From: JBLHKE01 sp047619485
GTDB lineage: Bacteria > Verrucomicrobiota > Verrucomicrobiia > Verrucomicrobiales > DEV007
Assembly: GCA_047619485.1 (NCBI GenBank)
Contig: JBLHKE010000350.1
Span: 1 to 7,948 of the forward strand
Length of the DNA stretch: 7,948 bases
Direction: 5' to 3'
Below, in pieces: positions 1-5,505 of the stretch; positions within the stretch are counted from its first letter, which is position 1, and every line of letters begins with the position of its first letter. The notes under the pieces were generated by a model. That model saw nothing but the letters and a program-made list of their open reading frames with translations. It ran no database searches and had not been told where the DNA came from. The position numbers and the translations under genes are program-made.

Positions 1-521
1 TCGACTTTCAATCCGGCGCTAGCAGCCATCGTATTCGCCCCCACGGCGGTCACCTTGGCGCCACCATCGACCATCTCGAAATCCGCACCAAACTCGGCGT
101 CTTCCCAGAGGATCAGGCTGCCCTCACGCGTCATCCAGAAGGACACCAATCCAGCTACTAGCATAAAAATGATGCCGCTGTGCGCGATCAACATCCCTGG
201 GGCACTCGGCTTCTTCTTCGACTTGATAATCGCGCCACAGACTAGATTGATGAAAAGAAGGATCATCAACAGCATCCCACCTGGCAGCGGGATTTTCACT
301 GGGCCAACATCCTGCAGGAAGAACACCGACTCGAAGTATTTGTTGCCAGTCTCGTAGAGCCCCAGCCCCTGCATCTCGATCGTGCCGAGAAAGGTCAGCA
401 GCGTGAGGAAGGTCAAGGTCACGCAGGCGAGCCCAAAAGATGAGAAGAAAGCAAACAACAGCTGCGCCGGTGTCCTCTGCTTTTTCGCCGGTTTCGGGGG
501 ATTTGGAGTATCGTCGTTCAT
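1..521 (-). CDS. resB: ResB-type cytochrome c biogenesis protein, N-terminal part (cut by the window edge)
   Basis: ResB (Ccs1/CcsB) works with CcsA in System II cytochrome c maturation, carrying haem across the membrane to apocytochromes on the outer face. Read from the ATG at 521-519, 173 codons stay open to the left edge, so the C-terminus is missing. The protein starts with a short polar tail ending in KPAKKQR, then a first membrane segment (about 20-46) closing with FLGTIEMQGLGLYE (44-57) and KYFES (61-65), a pattern recognisable as ResB. A second membrane segment lies near 82-99, a basic loop KSKKKPS follows, and a third (about 108-128) begins with AHSG (His114). A soluble region starts near 130. 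It follows the lipoprotein gene by 10 bases, so the two are probably co-transcribed; ccsA would be expected beyond the edge. The Shine-Dalgarno is weak (TTAGAG directly before ATG). The ResB call rests on recalled family pattern without an alignment. Confidence 0.8.
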   Translation of the reverse strand, partial: MNDDTPNPPKPAKKQRTPAQLLFAFFSSFGLACVTLTFLTLLTFLGTIEMQGLGLYETGNKYFESVFFLQDVGPVKIPLPGGMLLMILLFINLVCGAIIKSKKKPSAPGMLIAHSGIIFMLVAGLVSFWMTREGSLILWEDAEFGADFEMVDGGAKVTAVGANTMAASAGLKV

Positions 522-531
522 CTCTAACTGA

Positions 532-1227
532 CTATTCGGTTGAGGCTGGCGTTTTGGGTGCCAAACTTTGGCAGAATTGTTCGAATTTCTCGAGGTTCTC
601 AGCGACCACTTCTGTCGGGCCAGACATTTTAAGAAACATGCTAAAAGCCGTATCGCCCGCCTGCTGTGGCGGAAGGATGCGCCCGACCATGCGGTAGCCA
701 GGTTTCGCGGTCGAGCCCATCGAGGTGAAGCTCCCCTCGAGATCGATCACCACCGCCGAGCGGTTAAGCAATGGTGCACGTGGCAATGCCTCCAGCTCTT
801 CGGCGGTCGGTGGTTCCATGCCCATCTGACCGTACCAGCGACCGGCGTTCGCCGCGAGTCCCCCACCCATCCCACTGAGGATCGTCAGGTAACACTCGCC
901 GACGTCCCCTTCGCCAAAGCGCAGGTTCATCAAGCGCATCGGGGTCGGCGGGGCTTCACGCCAACCCTCAGGAGTCTCAGACTGGAACAAATCCGCCAAG
1001 TTCATCTCATCAGCACCGCCGATTTCCGGAGCAGTCATCTGCTCCTGCATCTTCGACATAGGGAGCATCCGCTCGCGGAAATCCTTGTCCAGCGGCGGAG
1101 CCTGATGCCCTTCAGGCAATTTGCGCTGCACAGTGATCTCGACCCGGTCATCGACAGGACCGCATCCAACCAGTAGAAAACACAGACCGGACACGGAAAA
1201 GATTGGATTTTTTAGAATTTTCAACAT
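532..1227 (-). CDS. Putative lipoprotein linked to cytochrome c maturation genes
   Basis: A 231-residue protein of unknown biochemical role. The N-terminus is a lipoprotein signal: two lysines, a hydrophobic stretch (9-20) and lipobox L19-V20-G21-C22, so the mature protein should be lipid-anchored at Cys22. The next methionine is at residue 54, so the start at 1227 is the only one that keeps the signal. Residues 23-80 look like a low-complexity linker. A compact domain then runs from GWREAPPTPMRLMNLRF (88-104) through GGGLAANAGRWYGQMG (121-136), PPTAEELEALPR (139-150) and VVIDLEGSF (159-167), to FLKMSGP (198-204) and a C-terminal helix near 206-222. I recall similar 'GGGLxANxxRWxxQxG' proteins in Planctomycetota and Verrucomicrobiota, but know no assigned function. 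The resB-like gene follows 10 bases later. No good Shine-Dalgarno precedes the ATG; the bases just upstream read CCTCCTAG, the complement of one. Confidence 0.8.
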   Translation of the reverse strand: MLKILKNPIFSVSGLCFLLVGCGPVDDRVEITVQRKLPEGHQAPPLDKDFRERMLPMSKMQEQMTAPEIGGADEMNLADLFQSETPEGWREAPPTPMRLMNLRFGEGDVGECYLTILSGMGGGLAANAGRWYGQMGMEPPTAEELEALPRAPLLNRSAVVIDLEGSFTSMGSTAKPGYRMVGRILPPQQAGDTAFSMFLKMSGPTEVVAENLEKFEQFCQSLAPKTPASTE

Positions 1228-1283
1228 CTAGGAGGCTTTGATTCAGGAAGCTTTACGTCACGAAGGCGATTAAGGCAACCCAC

Positions 1284-1319
1284 AGCGGGCGGGTAATCTT
1301 CAGGGGTTTTACTCCCGCT
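1284..1319. repeat. Imperfect inverted repeat upstream of the lipoprotein gene
   Basis: AGCGGG (1284-1289) pairs with CCCGCT (1314-1319), and inside it GTAA (1293-1296) pairs with TTAC (1309-1312), separated by a small unequal internal loop. It lies 57 bases before the lipoprotein start, so it may sit in that gene's leader or promoter region. There is no T-tract, so a terminator is unlikely. The stem is modest and may be chance. Confidence 0.25.
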
Positions 1320-1362
1320 CATCCGCCCTCTGCCCGTCAACTCGATGTGATACGTAGACGGC

Positions 1363-1378
1363 GCTAATCACGATTAGC
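1363..1378. repeat. 16-bp near-palindrome, possible operator
   Basis: GCTAATC (1363-1369) and GATTAGC (1372-1378) are exact inverted copies separated by AC. A 7-bp arm with a 2-bp centre suits a dimeric DNA-binding protein better than an RNA hairpin, because the loop is too small. It lies about 136 bp upstream of the lipoprotein start, rather far for a simple repressor site. No regulator can be named. Confidence 0.35.
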
Positions 1379-1470
1379 AGCATCCGAAGCGTGAATACCT
1401 TCAGGAAAAATGTTGCCGAATGGTGAGACTCGTTCAAATCGATCCACAATCACTTTTATCGAGGTAAGCG

Positions 1471-1483
1471 GCCAACAGTTGGC
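1471..1483. repeat. 13-bp palindrome
   Basis: GCCAAC and GTTGGC are exact inverted copies around a single central A. It is a possible protein-binding site or simply a chance palindrome; nothing nearby decides between these. Confidence 0.25.
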
Positions 1484-1540
1484 TGATTCGACGCCCCTCA
1501 AAAAACCTCCAAGCGACATCAACCTAGTGATCTTTTATGG

Positions 1541-1560
1541 CGAGCGTAGCCGCAAGCTCG
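1541..1560. repeat. Short hairpin with 5-bp arms
   Basis: CGAGC (1541-1545) and GCTCG (1556-1560) enclose a 10-base loop. It is weak alone, but it is the first element of a cluster of inverted repeats that continues to 1730. Confidence 0.2.
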
Positions 1561-1614
1561 AGGGAGATCTCGGCGCTCCAATTATATGAGCCGTCAGATC
1601 AAGAAGCTTGGGCA

Positions 1615-1630
1615 ACGATCGGGCGATCGT
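1615..1630. repeat. 16-bp near-palindrome
   Basis: ACGATCG (1615-1621) and CGATCGT (1624-1630) are exact inverted copies around GG. It has the same geometry (7-bp arms, 2-bp centre) as the 1363-1378 site, though the sequence is unrelated. Confidence 0.3.
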
Positions 1631-1675
1631 CCACCTCCTCGAGAACGAATCAGCACCGCCAACCGACAGGTCTTG

Positions 1676-1689
1676 GCCGGCGAGCCGGC
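1676..1689. repeat. Duplicated GCCGGC palindrome
   Basis: GCCGGC occurs at 1676-1681 and again at 1684-1689 with GA between. Each copy is self-complementary and together they form a 14-bp near-palindrome. It lies just left of the large hairpin at 1696-1730. Confidence 0.25.
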
Positions 1690-1695
1690 GCGCAT

Positions 1696-1730
1696 CACCA
1701 TGGCTTGGATTTGCAATCAAAGCCATGGTG
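1696..1730 (-). terminator. Strong 35-nt hairpin, possible 3'-end structure of the propeller gene
   Basis: CACCATGGCTT (1696-1706) and AAGCCATGGTG (1720-1730) are perfect 11-bp inverted arms. After one G/A mismatch the stem continues with GATT (1708-1711) and AATC (1715-1718) around a TGC loop, giving 15 pairs. It lies 63 bases past the stop of the minus-strand propeller gene, a position that fits a transcript end or an RNA-stabilising structure. No T-tract follows on either strand, so it is not a classical Rho-independent terminator. TTTGCAATC within it (1710-1718) could pair instead with GATTGCAAA at 1758-1766. It could also be an end of a mobile-element remnant. Confidence 0.4.
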
Positions 1731-1793
1731 CTGAGCCGCGTCTCTGGACGACGCTACGATTGCAAACCGAAGTTACGCCCGACTAGTCTGAGC

Positions 1794-3023
1794 CTAAGGC
1801 GTTGCCGGTCCAGGCTTCTGGTCGGAGACCCCATCCTGGAGATGCAGGAACGTCCCCTTCTTGTTGCCGACGATGATGTCTGGTTTGTCGTCGCCATTCA
1901 AGTCGCGCACGACGAACTGCGTGCCGACGCCAGAGTCGTTGTCGATCTGGTAAGGCACAAACTTCGCATCGCCTGACTTGCCGCCCGGGATGACCTTGAA
2001 CCAGTAGAGCACGGCCGCCTCGTTGCCGCCGGGGTCGTTGCCGTTATGGGCGAACCAACGCTTGCCCGTGACCAGATCCTTCACGCCATCGCCATCCATG
2101 TCGACCAGTTGCGCCGAGTGTGCCTGACTGAAAACCACGCCGTAAGGATTGTCCTCGGCCTTCTTACCAGTGATCATGTGGCGCTTCCAAGTGATTGATT
2201 TCCCGTCTGCACTCTTCGCCTGCTCAAACCAAGCGAGGCCGTAGGCGTGTGCTGCCTCTGAGGTGTAGATGTCGTTGTCGCCATCGCCGTCGAAATCATA
2301 CGCGAACATATCCGCGCCACCGGCTGGCGTGAATTTGTAGCGGTATTCCTTCCAGATCGGATCACCATCGAGGGAGGCGGGTTGCCTCCACCAGTGGTCT
2401 TTGGCGAGCAGGTCGATCTTGCCGTCACCATCAACATCTCCGAGCCCCAGACCGTGGGTGAATTTCCCGCCCGTCGCCTTCTCGCCAGAAATGGCATGCA
2501 CGGTCCACTTCTCAGTAGGTCGAGACTTGTCGAAGCTGGCGTAGATGAACTTTCCACCAGCGGAACAAACGATCTCGGCTTGCCCATCGCCAGTGAGATC
2601 ACCGAACTGTGGGGACTCGTTTTCGACCACATCTGTCGCCACGTGTTCCTTCCACACACCTGCGCCATCCGCTTGCGGGTTCTGATACCAGACCGCCTTC
2701 TCACCCGGGAAGGTGACGCGTAGCACATCGTCCCAGCCATCACCGTTGAAGTCGTGCACCCAGGTATTGAAATTGCGCGAATATCCTTTCGGGGGAAACG
2801 CCTTGGTGTCGTAGATAGGCAGGCGGTTTTTAAAATCTGGTCCAGCATACCAGAACGGTCCACTGACCACGTCCAATTTGCCATCCTTGTTAAAGTCACC
2901 GACCGCAGCGCCTTCGGCAAAGAACTGGTTCGAGAGCTGTAGCCGTTTAAACTTCGGAACGGGTTCGGCAAAGGCGAGAACTGGCAAGGTAATCGCTAGG
3001 ATAGCGAGGGTTGGAATCTTCAT
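1794..3023 (-). CDS. Secreted FG-GAP/VCBS seven-repeat beta-propeller protein
   Basis: A 409-residue exported protein. Residues 1-19 form a signal peptide (MKIPTLAI, hydrophobic core, AFA before E20) for signal peptidase I, which fixes the start. Seven FG-GAP/VCBS repeats span the rest, each with an Asp-rich calcium-binding loop: DFNKDGKLD (43-51), DFNGDGWDD (91-99), DLTGDGQAE (142-150), DVDGDGKID (196-204), DFDGDGDND (243-251), DMDGDGVKD (308-316) and DLNGDDKPD (374-382). Seven copies fit one closed seven-bladed propeller, with conserved aromatics such as GPFWYAG (55-61), VWYQNP (111-116), HWWRQP (210-215) and AWFEQ (264-268). Such propellers mainly bind proteins or glycans. No catalytic motif, membrane anchor or sorting tail is visible. 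The gene is transcribed away from feoA and shares its upstream region, so shared regulation is possible. The Shine-Dalgarno is weak. The family is clear; the ligand is unknown. Confidence 0.88.
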   Translation of the reverse strand: MKIPTLAILAITLPVLAFAEPVPKFKRLQLSNQFFAEGAAVGDFNKDGKLDVVSGPFWYAGPDFKNRLPIYDTKAFPPKGYSRNFNTWVHDFNGDGWDDVLRVTFPGEKAVWYQNPQADGAGVWKEHVATDVVENESPQFGDLTGDGQAEIVCSAGGKFIYASFDKSRPTEKWTVHAISGEKATGGKFTHGLGLGDVDGDGKIDLLAKDHWWRQPASLDGDPIWKEYRYKFTPAGGADMFAYDFDGDGDNDIYTSEAAHAYGLAWFEQAKSADGKSITWKRHMITGKKAEDNPYGVVFSQAHSAQLVDMDGDGVKDLVTGKRWFAHNGNDPGGNEAAVLYWFKVIPGGKSGDAKFVPYQIDNDSGVGTQFVVRDLNGDDKPDIIVGNKKGTFLHLQDGVSDQKPGPATP

Positions 3024-3034
3024 CCTCTACCTGT

Positions 3035-3052
3035 ACGGACTCTGAGAGCCGT
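3035..3052 (-). repeat. Small hairpin in the leader of the propeller gene
   Basis: On the plus strand ACGG, a bulged A, CTC, loop TGA, then GAGCCGT form a 7-bp stem. It lies 12 bases upstream of the minus-strand propeller start, so it would be in that gene's leader RNA. It is small and may be chance. Confidence 0.2.
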
Positions 3053-3152
3053 GTAAATGCGATTTCGAAAGCCAATCCAAGCCCTCGACACGGATCCAAT
3101 ACCACCAGCCATCACTTTACGGTGAACCGATTACAAGAAATATCTCCCAAAT

Positions 3153-3167
3153 TGAGACACAGTATCA
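3153..3167. promoter_or_regulatory. Candidate iron-regulator (Fur-like) operator 1
   Basis: TGAGACACAGTATCA is an imperfect 7-1-7 palindrome centred at 3160. Its right half AGTATCA matches 6 of 7 positions of the Fur half-site ATTATCA; the left half matches TGATAAT at only 4 of 7. Symmetry extends outward to AA (3150-3151) and TT (3169-3170). It overlaps the possible -10 TATCAT, a position where a repressor would block transcription of feoA. Naming Fur is an inference from partial consensus and from the downstream genes. Confidence 0.35.
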
Positions 3168-3175
3168 TTTCTTGT

Positions 3176-3190
3176 TGCAACACAGTCTCA
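3176..3190. promoter_or_regulatory. Candidate iron-regulator operator 2, tandem copy
   Basis: TGCAACACAGTCTCA matches operator 1 at 12 of 15 positions and lies exactly 23 bp from it centre to centre, about two helical turns. The shared core is ACACAGT followed by a variable base and TCA. Such a tandem pair fits two dimers of one regulator on the same DNA face. This copy is less palindromic and less Fur-like than the first. Confidence 0.3.
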
Positions 3191-3212
3191 ACTGCGGTTC
3201 ACTACCTGAGAG

Positions 3213-3464
3213 ATGTCAAACGCCACCGCCAGCCAACTTGAAAAAGACAGCGCCATGACCCTGAGTCAGGCCAGTGTTGGTTGCGACTTTACTATCAAAG
3301 TTGTCGACGGACCACAGTGCGATCGACTGCGCGATCTCGGCTTCTGCGAATCCCTCCAGGTGCGCAAACTGGCGAACGGCCGCAACCTGATCTGCTCGGT
3401 TTGCGGCACTCGCTTGGCAATCAGCCGCGAACTTGCCGACCAAGTCAAAGTTAGCCCCATCTAA
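3213..3464 (+). CDS. feoA: FeoA, ferrous iron transport accessory protein (Cys-rich form)
   Basis: FeoA is a small cytoplasmic SH3-like protein thought to bind FeoB and modulate Fe(II) uptake. The 83 residues include the FeoA pattern: MTLSQ (15-19), CDRLRDLGFCESLQVRKL (36-53) and CGTRLAISRELADQVKV (64-80), corresponding to the 'RLxxLGF..G..V..L' and 'GTRxAL...A..I.V' segments of the family. Five cysteines are present (24, 36, 45, 61, 64), with Cys61-Ser-Val-Cys64 forming a CxxC just before GTR; many FeoA proteins have none. The start at 3213 has GAGAG directly upstream. An in-frame ATG at 3255 would give a 69-residue protein starting MTLSQ, closer to typical FeoA starts, and cannot be excluded. 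It is the first gene of a feoA-feoB-small-protein operon, 21 bases ahead of feoB. Confidence 0.85.
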   Translation: MSNATASQLEKDSAMTLSQASVGCDFTIKVVDGPQCDRLRDLGFCESLQVRKLANGRNLICSVCGTRLAISRELADQVKVSPI

Positions 3465-3485
3465 AGGTCCCGAACCGCCGAACTG

Positions 3486-5345
3486 ATGGAAACCATCGCA
3501 CTGGCTGGAAACCCCAACGCGGGGAAGACCACCCTCTTCAACGCCCTCACTGGCGCCTCCGCCAAGGTCGGAAACTACCCCGGGATCACCGTCGCCCTCA
3601 AGTCCGCCGAGATGACGACTCCCCACGGGCGGAAGTTGCAAATCGTTGACCTGCCGGGCTGCTACTCGCTACGCGGCGAGTCTCCAGACGAGAAGATCGC
3701 GGGCGAGTTCCTCAAGGGTTCAAAACCCGATGCGGTGATCTGCGTGGTCGATGCCTCGAATCTCGAACGCCATCTGAATCTCGCGATGCAGATCATCGAA
3801 CGGGGGTTCCCAGTCGTGCTCGCGTTGAACATGATCGACGTGGCGGAGAACGCTGGGCTGAGGCTTGACCCAGTAAAGATCTCTGAGGAATTGGGTGTCC
3901 CAGTGGTGCCGTTGCAAGCCAATGCGGGCAAGGGAATCACTGAGCTGAAACAGGCCATCCAGCATCCATTGCCCGCACCTTCCGATGCGGATTGGATCAC
4001 GCGGGGGGAAGAACTCGACGAGGTTGAGCGCCGCGCTCGCATTGCCAGCATCTGCGGATCGGCTGCGCGCCGCCCCGAGGCAGACCAACTGACCCGCTCA
4101 GACAAGATCGATTCGGTGCTGCTGCACCGCGTCTTCGGCTGGGTTTTCTTCCTCGCCACAATGTTCGGGGTATTCTGGGCGATCTTCTCATTCGCATCGA
4201 TCCCGATGGGGTGGATCGAGGGTGCCCAGACCTGGCTGCAGAGCAGCGTCGCCGGCCTAATGCCAGAGGGTGATTTCCGCTCGCTGGTCGTCGATGGGAT
4301 CATCGGCGGTGTCGGCTCCGTGATCGTGTTCCTGCCGCAGATTGTCCTGCTGTTTCTTTTTATTGGTTTGTTAGAAAGCTCTGGATACATGGCGCGTGCC
4401 GCCTTCCTGATGGACGGTGTGATGTCGAAGGCTGGCCTCAGTGGCAAGGCCTTCCTGCCGCTGTTCAGCTCCTACGCCTGCGCGATCCCCGGCGTGATGG
4501 CAGCGCGCACCATCGATTCCGCCAAGGAGCGCTTGGTGACGATTTTCATCGCCCCCTGGATGAGCTGCTCGGCGCGCTTGCCGGTGTATTTCCTACTCGT
4601 CCCGCTGCTGCTGGATGAAAAAGAGGGGCACTGGAAACAGGCGATGGTGTTGTTCGGGATCTACTTGCTCGGCACGCTGACCGCCTACTTCACCGCGAAA
4701 ATTTTGCGGAAGAAACTCGGTCCAGACGAGGTGCCGACCCACTTCATGCTTGAGCTCCCGCCGTACCGCAAGCCGCAGTGGCCATACATCATCCGCCACG
4801 TGCTCAGTCGTGCCTGGGCATTCCTGCGCAAGGCTGGCACAGTCATCCTCGGGATCTCGATCGTGCTGTGGGCGATGACCACCTACCCGAAGACCGATAG
4901 CGAAGATCCGAAGGAACAGCTCGACCACAGCGTCATGGGTCGGCTCGGCTCGGTGATTGAACCGGTCGTCGAACCGCTCGGCTTCGACGGTCGAACCGGC
5001 ACAGCCATCCTCACCTCCTTCGCCGCGCGCGAGGTGTTCAATTCATCGATGAGCATCCTCTACCAGATCGAGGAGACCGATGACGAGGCCGAGACGCGCA
5101 AGTTCCTACGCGACCGGCTCGCGGAGGAGAAACGCCCCGATGGCACTCCCCTATTCACGCCACTCATGGTGGTCAGCTTGCTGATCTTCTACATCTACGC
5201 GCTGCAGTGCCTGCCGACCACCGCGGTGGTGGCACGTGAAGCGGGTTCGTGGAAGTGGGCGATCGGCCAATTCGTTTTCATGAGCGGCTTCGCCTATTTC
5301 GCGTCGCTGGTCGTCTTCCAGGTCGGGAGGTTGCTGGGGTTCTAG
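3486..5345 (+). CDS. feoB: FeoB, ferrous iron permease with cytoplasmic G domain
   Basis: FeoB imports Fe(II) across the inner membrane using a nucleotide-dependent N-terminal domain. All G motifs are visible: G1 GNPNAGKT (8-15), G2 Thr35 in VGNYPGIT, G3 DLPG (55-58), G4 NMID (115-118) and a G5-like QANAGKG (144-150). The membrane part begins near 212 (VLLHRVFGWVFFL) and holds the two family gate motifs: GKAFLPLFSSYACAIPG (320-336, Cys332) and APWMSCSARLPVY (356-368, Cys361). Further membrane segments and the FAAREVF region follow. At 619 residues it is shorter than E. coli FeoB (773). Much of the difference lies between G5 and the first membrane helix, only about 60 residues, so the helical regulatory (GDI-like) domain seems reduced. 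The start ATG at 3486 lies 6 residues before the P-loop, as is usual. No strong Shine-Dalgarno is close. The next small gene starts 4 bases after the stop. Confidence 0.97.
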   Translation: METIALAGNPNAGKTTLFNALTGASAKVGNYPGITVALKSAEMTTPHGRKLQIVDLPGCYSLRGESPDEKIAGEFLKGSKPDAVICVVDASNLERHLNLAMQIIERGFPVVLALNMIDVAENAGLRLDPVKISEELGVPVVPLQANAGKGITELKQAIQHPLPAPSDADWITRGEELDEVERRARIASICGSAARRPEADQLTRSDKIDSVLLHRVFGWVFFLATMFGVFWAIFSFASIPMGWIEGAQTWLQSSVAGLMPEGDFRSLVVDGIIGGVGSVIVFLPQIVLLFLFIGLLESSGYMARAAFLMDGVMSKAGLSGKAFLPLFSSYACAIPGVMAARTIDSAKERLVTIFIAPWMSCSARLPVYFLLVPLLLDEKEGHWKQAMVLFGIYLLGTLTAYFTAKILRKKLGPDEVPTHFMLELPPYRKPQWPYIIRHVLSRAWAFLRKAGTVILGISIVLWAMTTYPKTDSEDPKEQLDHSVMGRLGSVIEPVVEPLGFDGRTGTAILTSFAAREVFNSSMSILYQIEETDDEAETRKFLRDRLAEEKRPDGTPLFTPLMVVSLLIFYIYALQCLPTTAVVAREAGSWKWAIGQFVFMSGFAYFASLVVFQVGRLLGF

Positions 5346-5349
5346 AGAA

Positions 5350-5505
5350 ATGTCCGTCCTACTCAATACCGATTGGCAGACCCCCGCCGCGCTGGCGGTG
5401 GTGGCGCTGACCTTGATCCTCTTCGCCTTCCGGATCGTCCGACAGAGGAAGAACAAGGGCGGGTGCGGCGGCGGCTGCGATTGTCCGGCCAAACCGGGAG
5501 ATTAG
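5350..5505 (+). CDS. FeoB-associated Cys-rich membrane protein
   Basis: A 51-residue protein. It has a short N-terminus (MSVLLNTDWQTP), one membrane helix (about residues 13-30, AALAVVALTLILFAF), a basic stretch (RIVRQRKNK, 28-36) that by the positive-inside rule places the tail in the cytoplasm, and a tail with GGCGGGCDCP containing Cys39, Cys43 and Cys45. This architecture matches the small 'FeoB-associated Cys-rich membrane protein' group found after feoB in many bacteria, which may act in place of FeoC or hand iron to or from FeoB; its biochemical role is not established. The gene begins 4 bases after the feoB stop, with AGAGAA just upstream, so it is surely co-transcribed and probably translationally coupled. 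The Cys cluster could bind iron or a thiol-ligated metal; that is inference. Confidence 0.88.
   Translation: MSVLLNTDWQTPAALAVVALTLILFAFRIVRQRKNKGGCGGGCDCPAKPGD

Larger units (their letters stand above)
1228..1793. other. 566-bp non-coding stretch between two minus-strand genes
   Basis: No convincing gene is seen. Open frames of 60-120 codons on both strands here overlap one another and lack recognisable motifs. The stretch must hold the 3' end of the propeller transcript and the promoter of the lipoprotein-resB pair, both read on the minus strand. No strong promoter stands out: a minus-strand TTGACG at about 1340 has no well-placed -10, and TTGCCT with a 17-base gap to TAAAGC near 1250-1280 is weak. 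The notable content is a run of short perfect inverted repeats, listed separately. The right half (about 1530-1735) is denser in them and could be a repeat element or a remnant, which would need a genome-wide copy search. Confidence 0.6.
3122..3202 (+). promoter_or_regulatory. feoA upstream region with three interlocking perfect inverted repeats
   Basis: Three exact inverted repeats fill the 81 bases that end just before the feoA ribosome-binding region. Outer pair: GTGAACCG (3122-3129) with CGGTTCAC (3195-3202). Inside it: ACAAGAAAT (3133-3141) with ATTTCTTGT (3167-3175), and TTGAGAC (3152-3158) with GTCTCAA (3185-3191). The last two interleave, so as RNA they would form a pseudoknot closed by the outer stem, ending 10 bases before the feoA ATG at 3213. 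That layout would suit a structured leader controlling translation of feoAB. The alternative is a DNA operator array, since one repeat partly comes from the tandem 15-mers listed separately. TATCAT (3163-3168) resembles a -10 box, but no good -35 is found 16-18 bases upstream. If transcription starts near 3175, the RNA model fails. Confidence 0.45.

Noticed and set aside
568..1176. A 202-codon open frame on the plus strand
   Set aside because: It is the antisense shadow of the lipoprotein gene, rich in Arg/His as is common in such frames, with no motif. The minus-strand frame has a clear lipobox signal and a matching operon position.
1229..1273. TAGGAGG on the plus strand followed by a TTG and an 11-codon frame
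   Set aside because: It is a good Shine-Dalgarno match by sequence, but the peptide is tiny and unremarkable, and no plus-strand gene lies downstream; probably chance.
1535..1726. Minus-strand 63-codon frame starting inside the large hairpin
   Set aside because: It has an odd composition, no motif or Shine-Dalgarno, and overlaps plus-strand frames over the same inverted repeats. I considered a transposase remnant but no conserved residues support it.
1741..1793. Integron attC-like site near the GTTACGCC sequence
   Set aside because: Only a vague resemblance to a core site was seen, without a matching second core, integrase or cassette arrangement.
1608..1976. Plus-strand 122-codon frame
   Set aside because: Half of it is antisense to the 3' end of the propeller gene, and the remainder is non-coding sequence with many Arg codons and no motif.
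2174..2971. 265-codon minus-strand frame inside the propeller gene
   Set aside because: It is an alternate frame of the same strand; the other frame has a signal peptide and seven FG-GAP repeats.
3662..4447. 261-codon minus-strand frame inside feoB
   Set aside because: It is antisense to an unmistakable FeoB with all G motifs and is a high-GC shadow.
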